Under the pieces are notes generated by a model. The model did not search any database, was not told where the DNA came from, and saw nothing but the letters and a program-made list of their open reading frames with translations. A stretch of DNA of 64,000 nt, taken from NCBI RefSeq assembly GCF_905475465.1, contig NC_062258.1, positions 434,001 through 498,000 on the forward strand. Direction: 5' to 3'. Positions within the stretch are counted from its first letter, which is position 1. Every line of letters begins with the position of its first letter. Source of the DNA: Pieris napi. Taxonomy: Eukaryota > Arthropoda > Insecta > Lepidoptera > Pieridae. The translations under genes were made by a program, and so were the position numbers. Shown here one piece after another: positions 38,800-49,744 of the stretch.

Positions 38800-39168
38800 T
38801 CTATTTAATATATAAAATTCTCGTGTCACAATAATTGTTTTCCCATACTCCTCCGAAACGGCTTAACCAATTCTTATAAAAAAATTTATGCATATTCAGT
38901 AAGTTTGAGAATCGGACAACATCTATTTTTCATCCCCCTAAATGTTAAGGGTGGTCCCACACCTAAATTTTTATTTTTTACACAAAACTTTTTGTTTTAT
39001 TTTTTTTATGATACAGCATACAAAAATACATACAACCCTTAATTGTCATCCCTCTACGATCAACCCCTATTTTTTATAATAGTAGATAATTATTTTTATT
39101 GAACTAAAAAAATGTTTCCTAGAAATTATATACCTACAGTCCAAAACGACGTTTTCCGGGACAGCTAG
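38800..39168 (+). mobile_element. Non-autonomous Helitron-like element, unit 1
   Basis: Starts TCTATTTAATATATAAAATT after an A, ends CTAG before a T, and has a small hairpin (AAAACGACGTTTT, about 39142-39154) shortly before the 3' end. TC...CTRR ends inserted between A and T are Helitron hallmarks. The interior (attctcgtgtcac, ctcctccgaaacggcttaacc) matches a repeat I recall as common in Lepidoptera. No coding sequence. Confidence 0.5.
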
Positions 39169-39454
39169 TAATAATATTTAAACAAATATGTAAAAGTTAA
39201 TCCTAGGATTATCGAGTCACAACAGCTATTATATATATGTAGCTAATTACGAGGCAGGAGATAAATGCTCAAAAAGAAGATTTAAAAAAAAAAAATTAAA
39301 GACAGCTCGTCTGATACCAAGAGGTAAGGAGTTCCAAAGCAGAAGACTGCACAGTAAAGGAAGAGTGATAGAATAAATGTAATATTAAGTAGATTAATAA
39401 AATAAAACTGTTATTATTTTTTATTGTATTATTATTTAACATAAAAGATATAAA
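39169..39454. other. AT-rich unit sequence without a gene
   Basis: Includes an A12 run and a short block (gacagctcgtctgataccaa...) that may be a LINE remnant; nothing firm. Repeated at 49462-49744. Confidence 0.4.
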
Positions 39455-39720
39455 GCAGTTTTGGTGTAGTGGTATCAGCATGTTATTCTCATCCTTAGGG
39501 TCGTAGGTTCGAACCCCCGAATTTCTGTATATTTTTTTAAAAATCGCTCGTACGGTGGTGTATAAAAGTGTAAAGAAACCGAGTTGCCATATACACAAAA
39601 GTCGGCGGGGTATGTCAGGCACAGAAGGCTCATACGTGCTACGTGCCTATTTGATGAACAAAACCAAGGATCACGAAACATACAAAAACCTGAAAAGGTT
39701 GTAGCGCCACTTATTTTTTT
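39455..39720 (+). mobile_element. tRNA-derived SINE, unit 1 copy
   Basis: Pol III A box TGGTGTAGTGG (39462-39472) and perfect B box GGTTCGAACCC (39506-39516), then a body with aaccgagttgccatatacac, gtcggcggggtatgtcaggc and aaaaggttgtagcgccac, which I recognise as a lepidopteran SINE body. The T stem does not pair well, so it is not a working tRNA gene. 17 bp just after the B box are missing compared with unit 2. Confidence 0.72.
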
Positions 39721-39872
39721 ATAAAGAATAAATCAGAAAAAGAAGTTATCAGCCTGTTAATAAAGTGAAACAGTTTCGATTGTAGTTGTACAATATTGAT
39801 TGATGCATGTAGTAATTTAAACTCGCTAATTGGTTAAAAAGAAACATTGTACCAAAGAAATAATAAACATAC
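39721..39872. other. Unit sequence with the empty BEL#3 target site
   Basis: taataaacatacagtttattc here is the uninterrupted form of the site occupied by BEL#3 in unit 2 (catac at 39868-39872). Confidence 0.85.
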
Positions 39873-41750
39873 AGTTTATTCATAAAAACTAAATCAATTT
39901 AATTTAATCACCCTTGTTACTAAAGTACTAATTTGTCTCTTTCTGTCAAATTGTGGTAAAGCTGTGATGAAAAGAGAGATGTGTACTTTAGTCAAAACGA
40001 TGCAATTAGATATTTTTTGAATTGTCTCTTAGGACGAGTTTTAAATAATTTTACCAGACTGAGATCGCGGACGAACCCTGGTCGAGCCTATAGTGTAGAT
40101 CCAGTTAAAATTATCTTTTATCGAGAAATTCTTACTACGACTTTCGAAAATACTTCTCACGTAAGTACTTATCTAAAATACTGAATTGAAATTATGTAAT
40201 TTTTACTTCACTAAAAATTACTTCATTTTTCTACGGTCCATTTAAAACTCATAATTATTCAACAATAATTTCTTTTTTTGTTTACAATTGTTTATATAAT
40301 TTGTTTTTATCTGTCTTATATTATTTCTGTTTTCTTAGAAAAAGAGGGGTTTCTTACGTTCGCGTAAAGAAGACGACAGAGGCGTTCAGTAACTCAGTAA
40401 CTTCCTAGGCGTAGGTGCGACCAGGTCTTCAGCGTATGTGCCGAAGTCTGCCCGAGAGAGGGAACTTGATAGAAGATCAGATGATAGCGATCAGCTTAAA
40501 TCGTGGGGATCGGCAGATAATATACAGGTACTGTCTGCGTGTTTTTGTGTTTAAAAATTAAATTTTGTGTACATGTCTAATCAAATGATACAGTTATAAT
40601 AATTTTAGTAAAAACAAATATTATGTCTAGGACATTGTCAATACATAATATTTTCTGAAACAACGCCATCTATGAATGTAGTATATGATTAGTTCACGTG
40701 TCTTAAATTTCAAAATTAATGGTCCAAACTGGCATCGACAACTTAGTTTATTCGTTTTCCGCTAGATGTCTCTATATCAAATTTCTAAACTTACGTAATA
40801 TCCAATAGATGTCGCGACTGTTTCTTTTAACTTCGTTTTAACACAGTAAAACTACTTAATATACAAAACAGTGTTTGTTCGAACACTTATAGCTCGAGAA
40901 CGGTAGGATCGATTTGAATGATTTATAGAATAGCAGAATAACTATTAAAACATTGGTTGGTTGAAGAATAACATACGATTCCATCATTTAAGGTTCATTC
41001 CGTCGATCCGGTAAACTCTTCCCTCATCTGAACATATTTAATTAAAGATAGTGATGAGATAATGACGTATTTTAGATGTAAAAAATGTAGAATAATGTGA
41101 GTAATGAAAGATGATCGATATACCACCTATTTGGCTGACAAATTTTGTAATGTTGAGAAGCGCAATTTGGTGATAGGGATTCGGCTTTCAACTATTACGT
41201 CACGCAATTTTTGGAGATAATTGAGCAACGCGCCGTAACGTTTTACTATACCCAAGTGTATAATAATTGTGTAAATATTATTATTCAGGCAGAATGCAGA
41301 TGTTAATGATAATTGTCATCAGACACTATCAGCATGTGGCAAACACAAACATGTCATGTATTGAAACGTGTATCGTGTTATGGTGGGTGGCCAGGTAAGC
41401 GGTTATTAAAATAAGACGACATTACTGTTATTCATAAACATATATTCAGCCATGACAGGCGGTCCGAGACATACTACAGGAAACGGAAACCCATAGATAA
41501 TATTAAATCATAGATACGTAACATCTCCCTTATTAAGAAAAGAAAACATGGCATGAAGTGGAACATAGTACGTACGTAAGTATACACTTTTTTTTTTACA
41601 ATGACAAAATTCTTACATACTATTAGACTGAAATAATGGTACGGAACATTGACTTGACTGACATTTTCAATTTTGACAGTTCTCACATTGACGTCTACTA
41701 AATTGACATAACTGTGTTTTGACAGCTACACAAAACAAAATTAGGTTAAA
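39873..41750 (+). other. Spacer of the tandem unit with two exon-like blocks (unit 1)
   Basis: AT-rich, unlike any TE I recognise. An open frame at 39981-40160 (60 codons, RYFLNCLLGRVLNNF, TNPGRAYSVDP) ends exactly at a strong donor, cac|gtaagtac. An acceptor, ttctgttttcttag, ends at 40338, and a second block 40339-40527 (63 codons) continues in the same frame to cag|gtactg. One in-frame TAA at 40390-40392 breaks it. It could be exons of a host gene captured in the unit, now a pseudogene, or chance. The last ten bases before X (41751-41760) are its target duplication. Confidence 0.4.
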
Positions 41751-41942
41751 GACATTAAACGGGTTCGCTCGCGTTAGCTTTGGTTGACGCACGTGTTAGT
41801 GAGATTTCCGTGTTTTTCTCGGTGTTTCTGTGATTTTCCTAAGCTGAAATAGTTGTTATTGTGCTATTTAGATAAAACTAACCCTATTGGTGCTGGTAAA
41901 GTATAAAATTTAAATTAATATAGTTGCTGCAGTTTTAGTAAA

Positions 41943-43301
41943 ATGGATCTAGATCCTGACCCCGAGCCTCCTGACCCGGGAACCTCTTCTACGTCTCGCA
42001 AACGACAAGGAGAGGAGAGAAATGAACCATCCTTTAAAAAAACTATTACGGATCCCGCTCAGGCGAACCCGTCTATACAACACCTTTATGTCCACCCCTC
42101 CTTCTCCGATGGACCTAGGTCTTACTCTAATGAAGATAAAGGTCCGTTCATTGTCCAAGTCTCCCGTGAAGTAGAAGACCCATCTTCCGGAGCCTCTTTA
42201 CGTGCTATAACATTCGGCCAGTTTATGCATAAGCACAAAATTAGTTCTATCATACACGATGGTGTAAAAAATGTAGGCCGTAATAAAATCACCGTTGAGT
42301 TCTCTTCTGCTGAAGCTGCCAACAACTTTCTGGTCAACCCGGTTCTTAGTATGTGCAAGTTTAAAGCTATTATCCCCACTTATAACATTACCAGAATGTG
42401 GTTGGTCAGAGGTGTACCGGTGGACTGGTCAATGGACGAACTCGTAATTTCATTAGAGCTTCCTCCTGGATGTGGTGAAGTATTAAAATCAAGGCGACTG
42501 AACCGAAAAACAGTTACTGAGGGTGTCACCACCTGGGTGCCTACCCAATCTGTCGTCCTTACCTTCAGGGGGCAAATGCTCCCTGCCAAGGTTTACTCCT
42601 ACCACACTTCCCTCCCTGTCGAAACCTACCAACTCCCAACCATACAGTGCCTGAACTGCTGCCGTTTTGGACATATCAAATCGATCTGCCGATCTAAGCC
42701 CAGATGTTACAGGTGTGCTCAGCCCCATACAGGTGATACGTGTGAAGTCACCTTAGAATCATCCACATGTTTACATTTCTCAGGCAAACATTTTGCTTCT
42801 GACAAGGGCTGTCCAGAATTTACTCGACAGCAATCCATAAAAATGGTGATGTCCCAGGACAACATCTCATACGTTGAAGCAGCAATTAAGTTTCCTCCTG
42901 TCCGACGTTCATATGCTGAGATAACAAAAGAAATGTTTACCCCTCCTGCCTATTCTCTAAAATCTACTCAAAAAGCCCAAACTCCTACCAATGCTTCCTA
43001 TCGCCAAACAATTTATCGCTCCCCTCGTCCCCAAGCTCCTCTAGCAAAGGGGTACGATAGAACAGCTCACCAGACTATTGTTGGTGAGTGCTCCTCATCC
43101 CTCCCAAATGGTTGTGCTCTCAACAATAATGTTGACACCCTTCCCTCTCAGGGCAAAATGTTAGAATTTATTTCTGAATTTCTTCTAAGTATTGTCGCTC
43201 CATGTAGCGAAATCCCCCTACCGCCCAACGTTGCCAAAAACCTATCCCAACTTTTTAAATTACTACAAAACGGACCCAATAACCCTAATTCAATGGAATA
43301 G
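41943..43301 (+). CDS. Element X ORF1 (Gag-like nucleic-acid chaperone), unit 2
   Basis: 452 residues from ATG 41943. Acidic/proline-rich N-terminus (MDLDPDPEPPDPG), an RRM-like middle (ITRMWLVRGVPVDW), then zinc knuckles C-L-N-C-C-R-F-G-H-...C and C-Y-R-C-A-Q-P-H-...C, with a third, altered one: CLHFSGKHFASDKGCPEF, where the second Cys of the usual C-x-x-C is not in place. QQSIKMVMSQDNISYVEA is a pattern of I-superfamily ORF1 proteins. It binds element RNA. The protein is identical in unit 3. Confidence 0.9.
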   Translation: MDLDPDPEPPDPGTSSTSRKRQGEERNEPSFKKTITDPAQANPSIQHLYVHPSFSDGPRSYSNEDKGPFIVQVSREVEDPSSGASLRAITFGQFMHKHKISSIIHDGVKNVGRNKITVEFSSAEAANNFLVNPVLSMCKFKAIIPTYNITRMWLVRGVPVDWSMDELVISLELPPGCGEVLKSRRLNRKTVTEGVTTWVPTQSVVLTFRGQMLPAKVYSYHTSLPVETYQLPTIQCLNCCRFGHIKSICRSKPRCYRCAQPHTGDTCEVTLESSTCLHFSGKHFASDKGCPEFTRQQSIKMVMSQDNISYVEAAIKFPPVRRSYAEITKEMFTPPAYSLKSTQKAQTPTNASYRQTIYRSPRPQAPLAKGYDRTAHQTIVGECSSSLPNGCALNNNVDTLPSQGKMLEFISEFLLSIVAPCSEIPLPPNVAKNLSQLFKLLQNGPNNPNSME

Positions 43302-46300
43302 TAAAAGCTTACGTTCAAAAAAACATGAATTAATTTCCCTCATAAACCTCCATAAACCCACGATTGTTGCCATCTCGGAGACATGGCTGAGACCTGGTTC
43401 CCGATTTCGGGTGCCTGGCTTTTCCTGTCTGCGGGATGACAGGAATGATGGGTATGCGGGCAGTGCTGTCTTTGTACGGCATTCCCTCCCATTCTCCCAA
43501 ATTCCTCTTCCTACCCACAGCGATCAGATTAATGCTGTTGCTGTTCGTACCTTAGACATTTCTTTTGTATCTTTGTATATTCCTCACCCTTCTCCTTCTC
43601 TTCTTCCTGAGATGCAATCAATTTTATCATCCCTTCCCAGCCCTATCATAGCCATGGGTGACTTTAACACCCATCACACTATGTGGGGGTGCCATGCTAG
43701 TGATAGGTTTGCCCCACTGCTGATTGACTTAGTCGACGATGTCAATCTCTGCATCCTCAATGATGGCTCTCCAACTCGTAGGGTATACCCTAATCAGAAT
43801 CCCAAATCTGCAGTGGATCTCACCCTCTGTTCCCCTAACCTAGCCTCGCAACTAACTTGGAACGCCCTTGAGTTCACCTATGGCAGTGATCATTTTCCTG
43901 TAATTATTTCATTAAATAACAAATCCTTACCCCCCTCTTACCACAACCCCCTTTTAAAATATAAACTCAAAAAAGCAAACTGGAAAGATTATGCCCAATC
44001 CGTTGATTGCATGGTAGACACTCTGCCTGCTTTGGAATGCGAAGAAAATGTCTTGTCTTGCTATGATCTTTTTTTAAATTCTCTCATATCTTCGGCCGAT
44101 TCCCAGATCCCCAAAAAGCACTCTCCTAAAAATCTGCTGCTTTCCTCTCCCTGGTGGGATGATGAATGCAGCGATTTGTTTGGTAAGAGAATGGCTGCAG
44201 AGAAATCCTACTCAGCCAGTATGTCACAGGAGAACTTTATTAATTACCAGAAGCTTGATGCTAAAATTAAAAGGTTGGTATCCAGGAAGAAAAGATGTAG
44301 TTGGATACAATTTTGCGAATCCCTTAGCCCTCGTTCTCCATCCTCTATTGTGTGGTCTAATGTGAGGAGATTCCGTCGTTCCCTGAACCATGTTAATCCT
44401 TCTTCAAATAACCCTTCTGACTGGCTTAACAACTTTGCAGATAAACTGGCTCCACCTTTCGCTCCCTATATGGACTCATTTCTAAGTTCTACGCCAGCTC
44501 CGGCTAACAATGAAATGGATGCTCCCTTTTCTTTCTCTGAGCTTCAAATCGCTCTTAATGGTCTCAAAGATTCAACTCCAGGGGAAGATGGCGTTCCATA
44601 TTCCTTCCTGACTAGACTAAATGACAAAGCTAAACTTTACTATCTAAAAATAATCAACAAAAGTTTTGAAACTGGTATTATACCGACATCTTGGACATCT
44701 CAAATAGTCATTCCCATTCTTAAACCTGGAAAAAACCCTTCAGATTCAAATTCTTATCGTCCCATAGCTTTGTCATCTACTTTAGCTAAAGTAACGGAAC
44801 ACCTTCTTAAAAACCGACTGGAATGGTTTATGGAAAGTAGAAATATTCTCCCCTCATCCCAATTTGGGTTCCGGAAGGGTATGAGTACCACAGACAGCCT
44901 CAGTATACTGACAACAGACATTCGCCTAGCCTTTACAAAAGGAGAGTACCTTGTGGGTGTGTTTCTTGATATTGCTTCTGCATATGACAGTGTCCTACTT
45001 CCAGCGCTCAGGCAGAAACTGCTTAAGCTGAGTGTTTCTTCGAGGATGGTACATCTCATATGTAATCTGCTATTTAGCAGATCTATTTTGATAAAGCATC
45101 AGAATACCTCTCTTCCCCCCAGACTAGTCTGGAAAGGTCTCCCTCAAGGCTCAGTTCTCACCCCTCTGCTCTATAGCATTTATACCCATGACCTCGAACT
45201 GTCTGTTACTAGTTTTTGCAATATTTTACAATATGCTGATGATATTGTCCTCTATCACAGCTCAGGCAGTATAGGGGAAGTATCCTGTCGTATCAATTCT
45301 GCTTTGTATTATCTAGGCCAGTGGTTGTCTGACCACGGCTTGTCCCTGTCAGTGGGCAAATCTCAGGCAGTGGTGTTTACAAGGAAGAGATACATTCCCA
45401 CTCTACTCATTTCATTTGAAAATAAAGCAATCAACCTGACAGATAAAGCAAAATTTTTAGGTATTTATTTAGACAACCGGCTGAACGGAATTGCCCATTC
45501 TGAACACATTATCAAAAAATGCGAAAAAGGTATTAACGTACTAAGAGCAGTAGCGGGAGTTTGGTGGGGCGCTCATCCCTATTCTTTAAAGTTATTGTAT
45601 AATGCCTTAGTACGTAGTCATATGGATTACTGTATGTTTGTTCTGGATCCCTTTAACAAATCAGCTGCTGAGAAACTAAACAAAATTCAATATAGGTGCC
45701 TTAGAATCATTCTAGGTGCAATGAAATCCTCCCCCACTAATGCTTTGCAGGTTGAGTGTGTTGATCCTCCTCTACACATCCGCCGGCAGTATTTATGTGA
45801 CCGCTTTGTTAGCAAGATGTTACAGCTATCATCCCACCCTCTTTGGCATCGATTATCCCAACTATCACATTCTCCTTGTTCCCGCAACTCCTCTTCCTAT
45901 CTGCTAGATAGTTATCTAAAGTTCACCAGCCTCCCTAACCCCCTGATATCTTTTCCAATAAATCCCCTGTATTCTACTTCTTATAAAGCCCTTGTATACA
46001 AACCTTCCATCATCACAGACCTTGGTCTGATCAAAGGAGCCCCAGATACCAACATCAAATTACAAAGCTATATTAATCAAAATTGGCCAAATCATCTTCT
46101 TATTTACACTGACGCATCAAAGCTGTCTCCAGACGGCTGTGTTGGTGCTGCCTGTTGGGTTCCTCGGTATAGAATTATCCTGAAATTTAAATGTCCTCCC
46201 GAATCTTCAGTGTTCACAGGAGAGGCCACTGCTCTATTGGAAGCAATCCTGTTTGCACACTCCCATAACATACAACAGACAGCTATTTTGACAGACTCTT

Positions 46301-46962
46301 TTAGTTGTTTAATGTCCATTAAAGAAAACCCATTTCGCAGCAAATCACGTTTTCCCATTATTCTAAAAATCAGGGAGACTCTGCTCTCTTGTAATCAAAA
46401 AGGATTGTCTATCATACTAGTTTGGATTCCTAGCCACTCAGGTATCCCTGGAAACGAGACTGCTGATTCATGTGCCAAATCAGTTGTTGAGTCAGGTTCT
46501 CTAGATCATTTTGAAAATTCAGCACAGGATCTTTGTACTCTTGCAAAGACATATCTGGACAGAACCTGGAAGACATTTTGGAATGACTCCAAATCGGTTA
46601 GGGGTAAGTTTTATGCTTCCATCCAACCAAACATACCAAGACAACCCTGGTTTTGTCATTATCGGAATGTAAATCGCTGGATTACATCCACAATCTCACG
46701 TCTTCGTCTTGGTCATGCTTGCACTCCTGTTCATCTAGCCAAGCTCCGGATAAGGGATCACTCTATCTGTGAGTGTGGCTTGGATGAAGGCACTGTATCT
46801 CACATTCTATTTAATTGTCCCAAACTAACCTATCCTCTCTATGACGTTCTTCCCCGTAAAGTCCCCCGTCCTTTAAGTGTTAAATGTTTGTTAATGTTTG
46901 TGTTTAGTCCATATTGTAGATTTTTATGTAAATATATAGAAATCAATAAAATTAAAGTGTAA
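43192..46962 (+). CDS. Element X ORF2: endonuclease, reverse transcriptase, RNase H, unit 2
   Basis: Open frame of 1256 codons, +1 relative to ORF1 and overlapping it by 110 nt. No ATG lies before the first endonuclease motif (LIQWNSKSL). Endonuclease: AISETWLR, MGDFNTHHTMWG, GSDHFPV. RT: GEDGVPYSFL, YRPIALSSTLAKV, FGFRKGMSTTDS, VFLDIASAYDSV, GLPQGSVLTP, LQYADDIVLYH. RNase H: IYTDASK, E in FTGEAT, ILTDSFS, SHSGIPGNETAD, so all four acidic residues are present. A trailing CCHC-like C-E-C-G...H...C lies at about 46770-46820. RNase H places it in the I/R1/LOA group, not Jockey. No break. Confidence 0.93.
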   Translation: MSLHVAKSPYRPTLPKTYPNFLNYYKTDPITLIQWNSKSLRSKKHELISLINLHKPTIVAISETWLRPGSRFRVPGFSCLRDDRNDGYAGSAVFVRHSLPFSQIPLPTHSDQINAVAVRTLDISFVSLYIPHPSPSLLPEMQSILSSLPSPIIAMGDFNTHHTMWGCHASDRFAPLLIDLVDDVNLCILNDGSPTRRVYPNQNPKSAVDLTLCSPNLASQLTWNALEFTYGSDHFPVIISLNNKSLPPSYHNPLLKYKLKKANWKDYAQSVDCMVDTLPALECEENVLSCYDLFLNSLISSADSQIPKKHSPKNLLLSSPWWDDECSDLFGKRMAAEKSYSASMSQENFINYQKLDAKIKRLVSRKKRCSWIQFCESLSPRSPSSIVWSNVRRFRRSLNHVNPSSNNPSDWLNNFADKLAPPFAPYMDSFLSSTPAPANNEMDAPFSFSELQIALNGLKDSTPGEDGVPYSFLTRLNDKAKLYYLKIINKSFETGIIPTSWTSQIVIPILKPGKNPSDSNSYRPIALSSTLAKVTEHLLKNRLEWFMESRNILPSSQFGFRKGMSTTDSLSILTTDIRLAFTKGEYLVGVFLDIASAYDSVLLPALRQKLLKLSVSSRMVHLICNLLFSRSILIKHQNTSLPPRLVWKGLPQGSVLTPLLYSIYTHDLELSVTSFCNILQYADDIVLYHSSGSIGEVSCRINSALYYLGQWLSDHGLSLSVGKSQAVVFTRKRYIPTLLISFENKAINLTDKAKFLGIYLDNRLNGIAHSEHIIKKCEKGINVLRAVAGVWWGAHPYSLKLLYNALVRSHMDYCMFVLDPFNKSAAEKLNKIQYRCLRIILGAMKSSPTNALQVECVDPPLHIRRQYLCDRFVSKMLQLSSHPLWHRLSQLSHSPCSRNSSSYLLDSYLKFTSLPNPLISFPINPLYSTSYKALVYKPSIITDLGLIKGAPDTNIKLQSYINQNWPNHLLIYTDASKLSPDGCVGAACWVPRYRIILKFKCPPESSVFTGEATALLEAILFAHSHNIQQTAILTDSFSCLMSIKENPFRSKSRFPIILKIRETLLSCNQKGLSIILVWIPSHSGIPGNETADSCAKSVVESGSLDHFENSAQDLCTLAKTYLDRTWKTFWNDSKSVRGKFYASIQPNIPRQPWFCHYRNVNRWITSTISRLRLGHACTPVHLAKLRIRDHSICECGLDEGTVSHILFNCPKLTYPLYDVLPRKVPRPLSVKCLLMFVFSPYCRFLCKYIEINKIKV

Positions 46963-47434
46963 TATATATATAAAAATTATTATAAAGAGGAAACAGTATT
47001 TAATAATGTTATTATTACTCACTCATATTTGTGTTGTCTGTGCCGTCTTAAAACTAACAATCGAATTGCAACTATTTTGTTTTTGTTTAGGTGCATATTC
47101 AAAATTAACTTAATTATTATTTTCACCGATCAATCTCCATCGTGCCTTCTCCATCTACACGACACTGGCGAAGTACCTTGTGCCCAGTTGGCACAAATAA
47201 AAGCCATAGAAAAAGAAAAAAAAAAAAAAAAAAAAAAAAGACATTAAACAATACATTTACAAACTAAGTATGAACTTAATCTAGATTCTAGACTAATTAC
47301 CAAAATCTTCGGGGCTTTATGATAGCTCTGCCGAATGAAGAATAAGTTGTGTGGTGAGTACGTGTATTTGGTGTATGTGATGTGTTTGTTTTAGATTCTT
47401 GGACAGGATTATTTCTACCAGGGGATTGATAATG
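46963..47434. other. X 3' UTR, poly(A) and flanking unit sequence
   Basis: AATAAA-like aataaaagcc and the A24 tail end at 47239. After the target duplication, 47250-47434 is unit sequence missing in part (about 170 bp) from unit 1. No gene. Confidence 0.7.
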
Positions 47435-48869
47435 TTATGCTATGTTATGTCTCTCTTGCCAAGACCATTCATTTTCTTTAGACAAAAGCATTCTTAAATT
47501 AGAAGTTTTTTCTGACAGATTCTCTATGTATGAGCCTAAGTATGTAACCATACCTAAAAATCTTTGTAATTCTGTGACATTTGTAGGGGGTGGCATACTG
47601 CAAATGGCTTTGACTTTGTTTTCATCAACTTTCACACCATCTTTAGAAAAGATGTGTCTTAAGTACTTGACTTTACTTTTAGATATATTAGACTTTTCTT
47701 TATTAAATTTTATTCCTAACTCCCTAGCTCTATCTAAGACTTGTTTTAATCTAAAATCATGTTCTTCTTTTGTTTGACCATAAATTAGGAAATCGTCCAT
47801 CATAATTTGGACTCCTGAAATGTCACTGAATCTGTTTGTCATGATGGAATGAAACAGTTCTGGAGCTGCATTTATCCCGAAGGGTAGTCTTAGGAATCTA
47901 TATCTACCTTGAGGTGTGATGAATGTACATAGCTTTGAAGAAGCTTCATCTAATTTAAGCATATAAAAACCTTTGTTTGCGTACCAGAGAGGCTGGATTT
48001 AATTTCATCAATAGTTGGAAATTGATAATGAGGACGCACAATGGCTTTATTAAGTTTTCTTGGATCAATGCACAGGCATAGTTTACCATTCTTTTTTGAG
48101 GCAATTACAATTGAGCTAACCCATTTAGTAGGTTCCTCGACTTTGGTTATAATTTGATCTTTTTCTAACATGGCTTATTCTTCTTTTAATTGTTCTAAGA
48201 GACTGAATGGACATCTATAGATGGTACAGCATCAGGCTTCATTGACAAATGACATTCGTAATCTTTAAGACAACCTATTCCTGAGAAGAGATCTTTATAT
48301 TCAACAAGCTGTGATACATTGACAGACTCATGAAATTGGACATTATGGACTCTTTTGACTAATTTTAAATTCTCACAACTGTTGCGACCAATAATATTTC
48401 TACAAGGTATATCTATAATGTGGAAATTGACATTGTATACTTTGTTGATATGTGTGACAGACAGAATGCATTGACCTACTGTAGGTAATACTTCACCGCT
48501 AAAGGTTGAAAGTTTGTGATTACTTTTCTTTAAACTACTCAATGACAAATTAAGTTTTTTGTAAGAGTTAAATGATAAAATGTTAGTGTCAGCACCTGTG
48601 TCAAGTAAAAAGTCTACATTCTTACTATTTATGGACAAAGTTATATGATAAGGGTTTCTTTGGCTGACAGAAATCTCATTAGTGAAAAGACTATTTAGAA
48701 AATAAGTATCAATGGGATTACCCATACTTTTTTCTTCTATGAATCTCACATGTGTGCTGCGGCAACACTTGGCAAAGTGATTCGGCTTGTGGCAGTTGTT
48801 ACAGATGACTCCCATGGCTGGACATTTTGTACGGTGAACTTGACCACATCTGGAGCAGTTCCTTATACA
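47435..48869 (-). pseudogene. Ty3/Gypsy fragment, unit 2
   Basis: Same content as 37155-38577: two zinc knuckles, protease FLLDTGADTNIL (about 48600), RT with LPFGINAAPELF and MMDDFLIYG. It shares the frame breaks at about 47957 and 48210 and the TAA before MLEKD (48171). It reaches slightly further at its left end than the unit 1 copy (…WSWQERHNIA). One substitution, R to C, in NGKL-R/C-LCIDP. Confidence 0.9.
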
Positions 48870-49092
48870 AAAACATACATATAAAAAAGTAGGTTACATA
48901 AGTTATTAGGCAACGGGCGGCGTTATCGCTAACAAGCGATTTCTTCCAGGCAACCCTAGTATGGTAAAATATAGAAAGAAACACATACAGAGGATAAAGT
49001 ACAAGAAGTGCATAAATAATTTTAAAAAAAAAATCGTAAAATAACATGTAACACTAACTATAACTAAAGTAAACTAAAATCTAAGTTAATAA

Positions 49093-49461
49093 TCTATTTA
49101 ATATATAAAATTCTCGTGTCACAATAATTGTTTTCCCATACTCCTCCGAAACGGCTTAACCAATTCTTATAAAAAAATTTATGCATATTCAGTAAGTTTG
49201 AGAATCGGACAACATCTATTTTTCATCCCCCTAAATGTTAAGGGTGGTCCCACACCTAAATTTTTATTTTTTACACAAAACTTTTTGTTTTATTTTTTTT
49301 ATGATACAGCATACAAAAATACATACAACCCTTAATTGTCATCCCTCTACGATCAACCCCTATTTTTTATAATAGTAGATAATTATTTTTATTGAACTAA
49401 AAAAATGTTTCCTAGAAATTATATACCTACAGTCCAAAACGACGTTTTCCGGGTCAGCTAG
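49093..49461 (+). mobile_element. Non-autonomous Helitron-like element, unit 2
   Basis: Counterpart of 38800-39168 with the same TC start after A, 3' hairpin, and CTAG end before T. Confidence 0.5.
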
Positions 49462-49744
49462 TAATAATATTTAAACAAATATGTAAAAGTTAATCCTAGG
49501 ATTATCGAGTCACAACAGCTATTATATATATGTAGCTAATTACGAGGCAGGAGATAAATGCTCAAAAAGAAGATTAAAAAAAAAATTAAAGACAGCTCGT
49601 CTGATACCAAGAGGTAAGGAGTTCCAAAGCAGAAGACTGCACAGTAAAGGAAGAGTGATAGAATAAATGTAATATTAAGTAGATTAATAAAATAAAACTG
49701 TTATTATTTTTTATTGTATTATTATTTAACATAAAAGATATAAA

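Larger units (their letters stand above)
41761..47239 (+). mobile_element. Element X, unit 2: full-length I-like (I/Nimb-type) LINE
   Basis: 5' end at 41761 (gggttcgctcgcgttagc) and poly(A) tail at about 47216-47239, flanked by gacattaaac at 41751-41760 and 47240-47249. Length 5,479 bp; 182-bp 5' UTR; ORF1 and ORF2 open. Full length, long target duplication, uninterrupted ORFs and poly(A) together suggest a copy that was able to move when it inserted. Confidence 0.95.

Noticed and set aside
39462..39520. A functional tRNA gene (good A and B boxes)
   Set aside because: The T stem and acceptor do not pair, and the sequence continues into a known-looking SINE body; a tRNA-derived SINE fits better.
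49027..49060. Coding potential of the long A/T-rich minus-strand ORFs around 48800-49050 and 49586-49985
   Set aside because: No domain, low-complexity composition, and they overlap the Gypsy, Helitron and SINE repeats.
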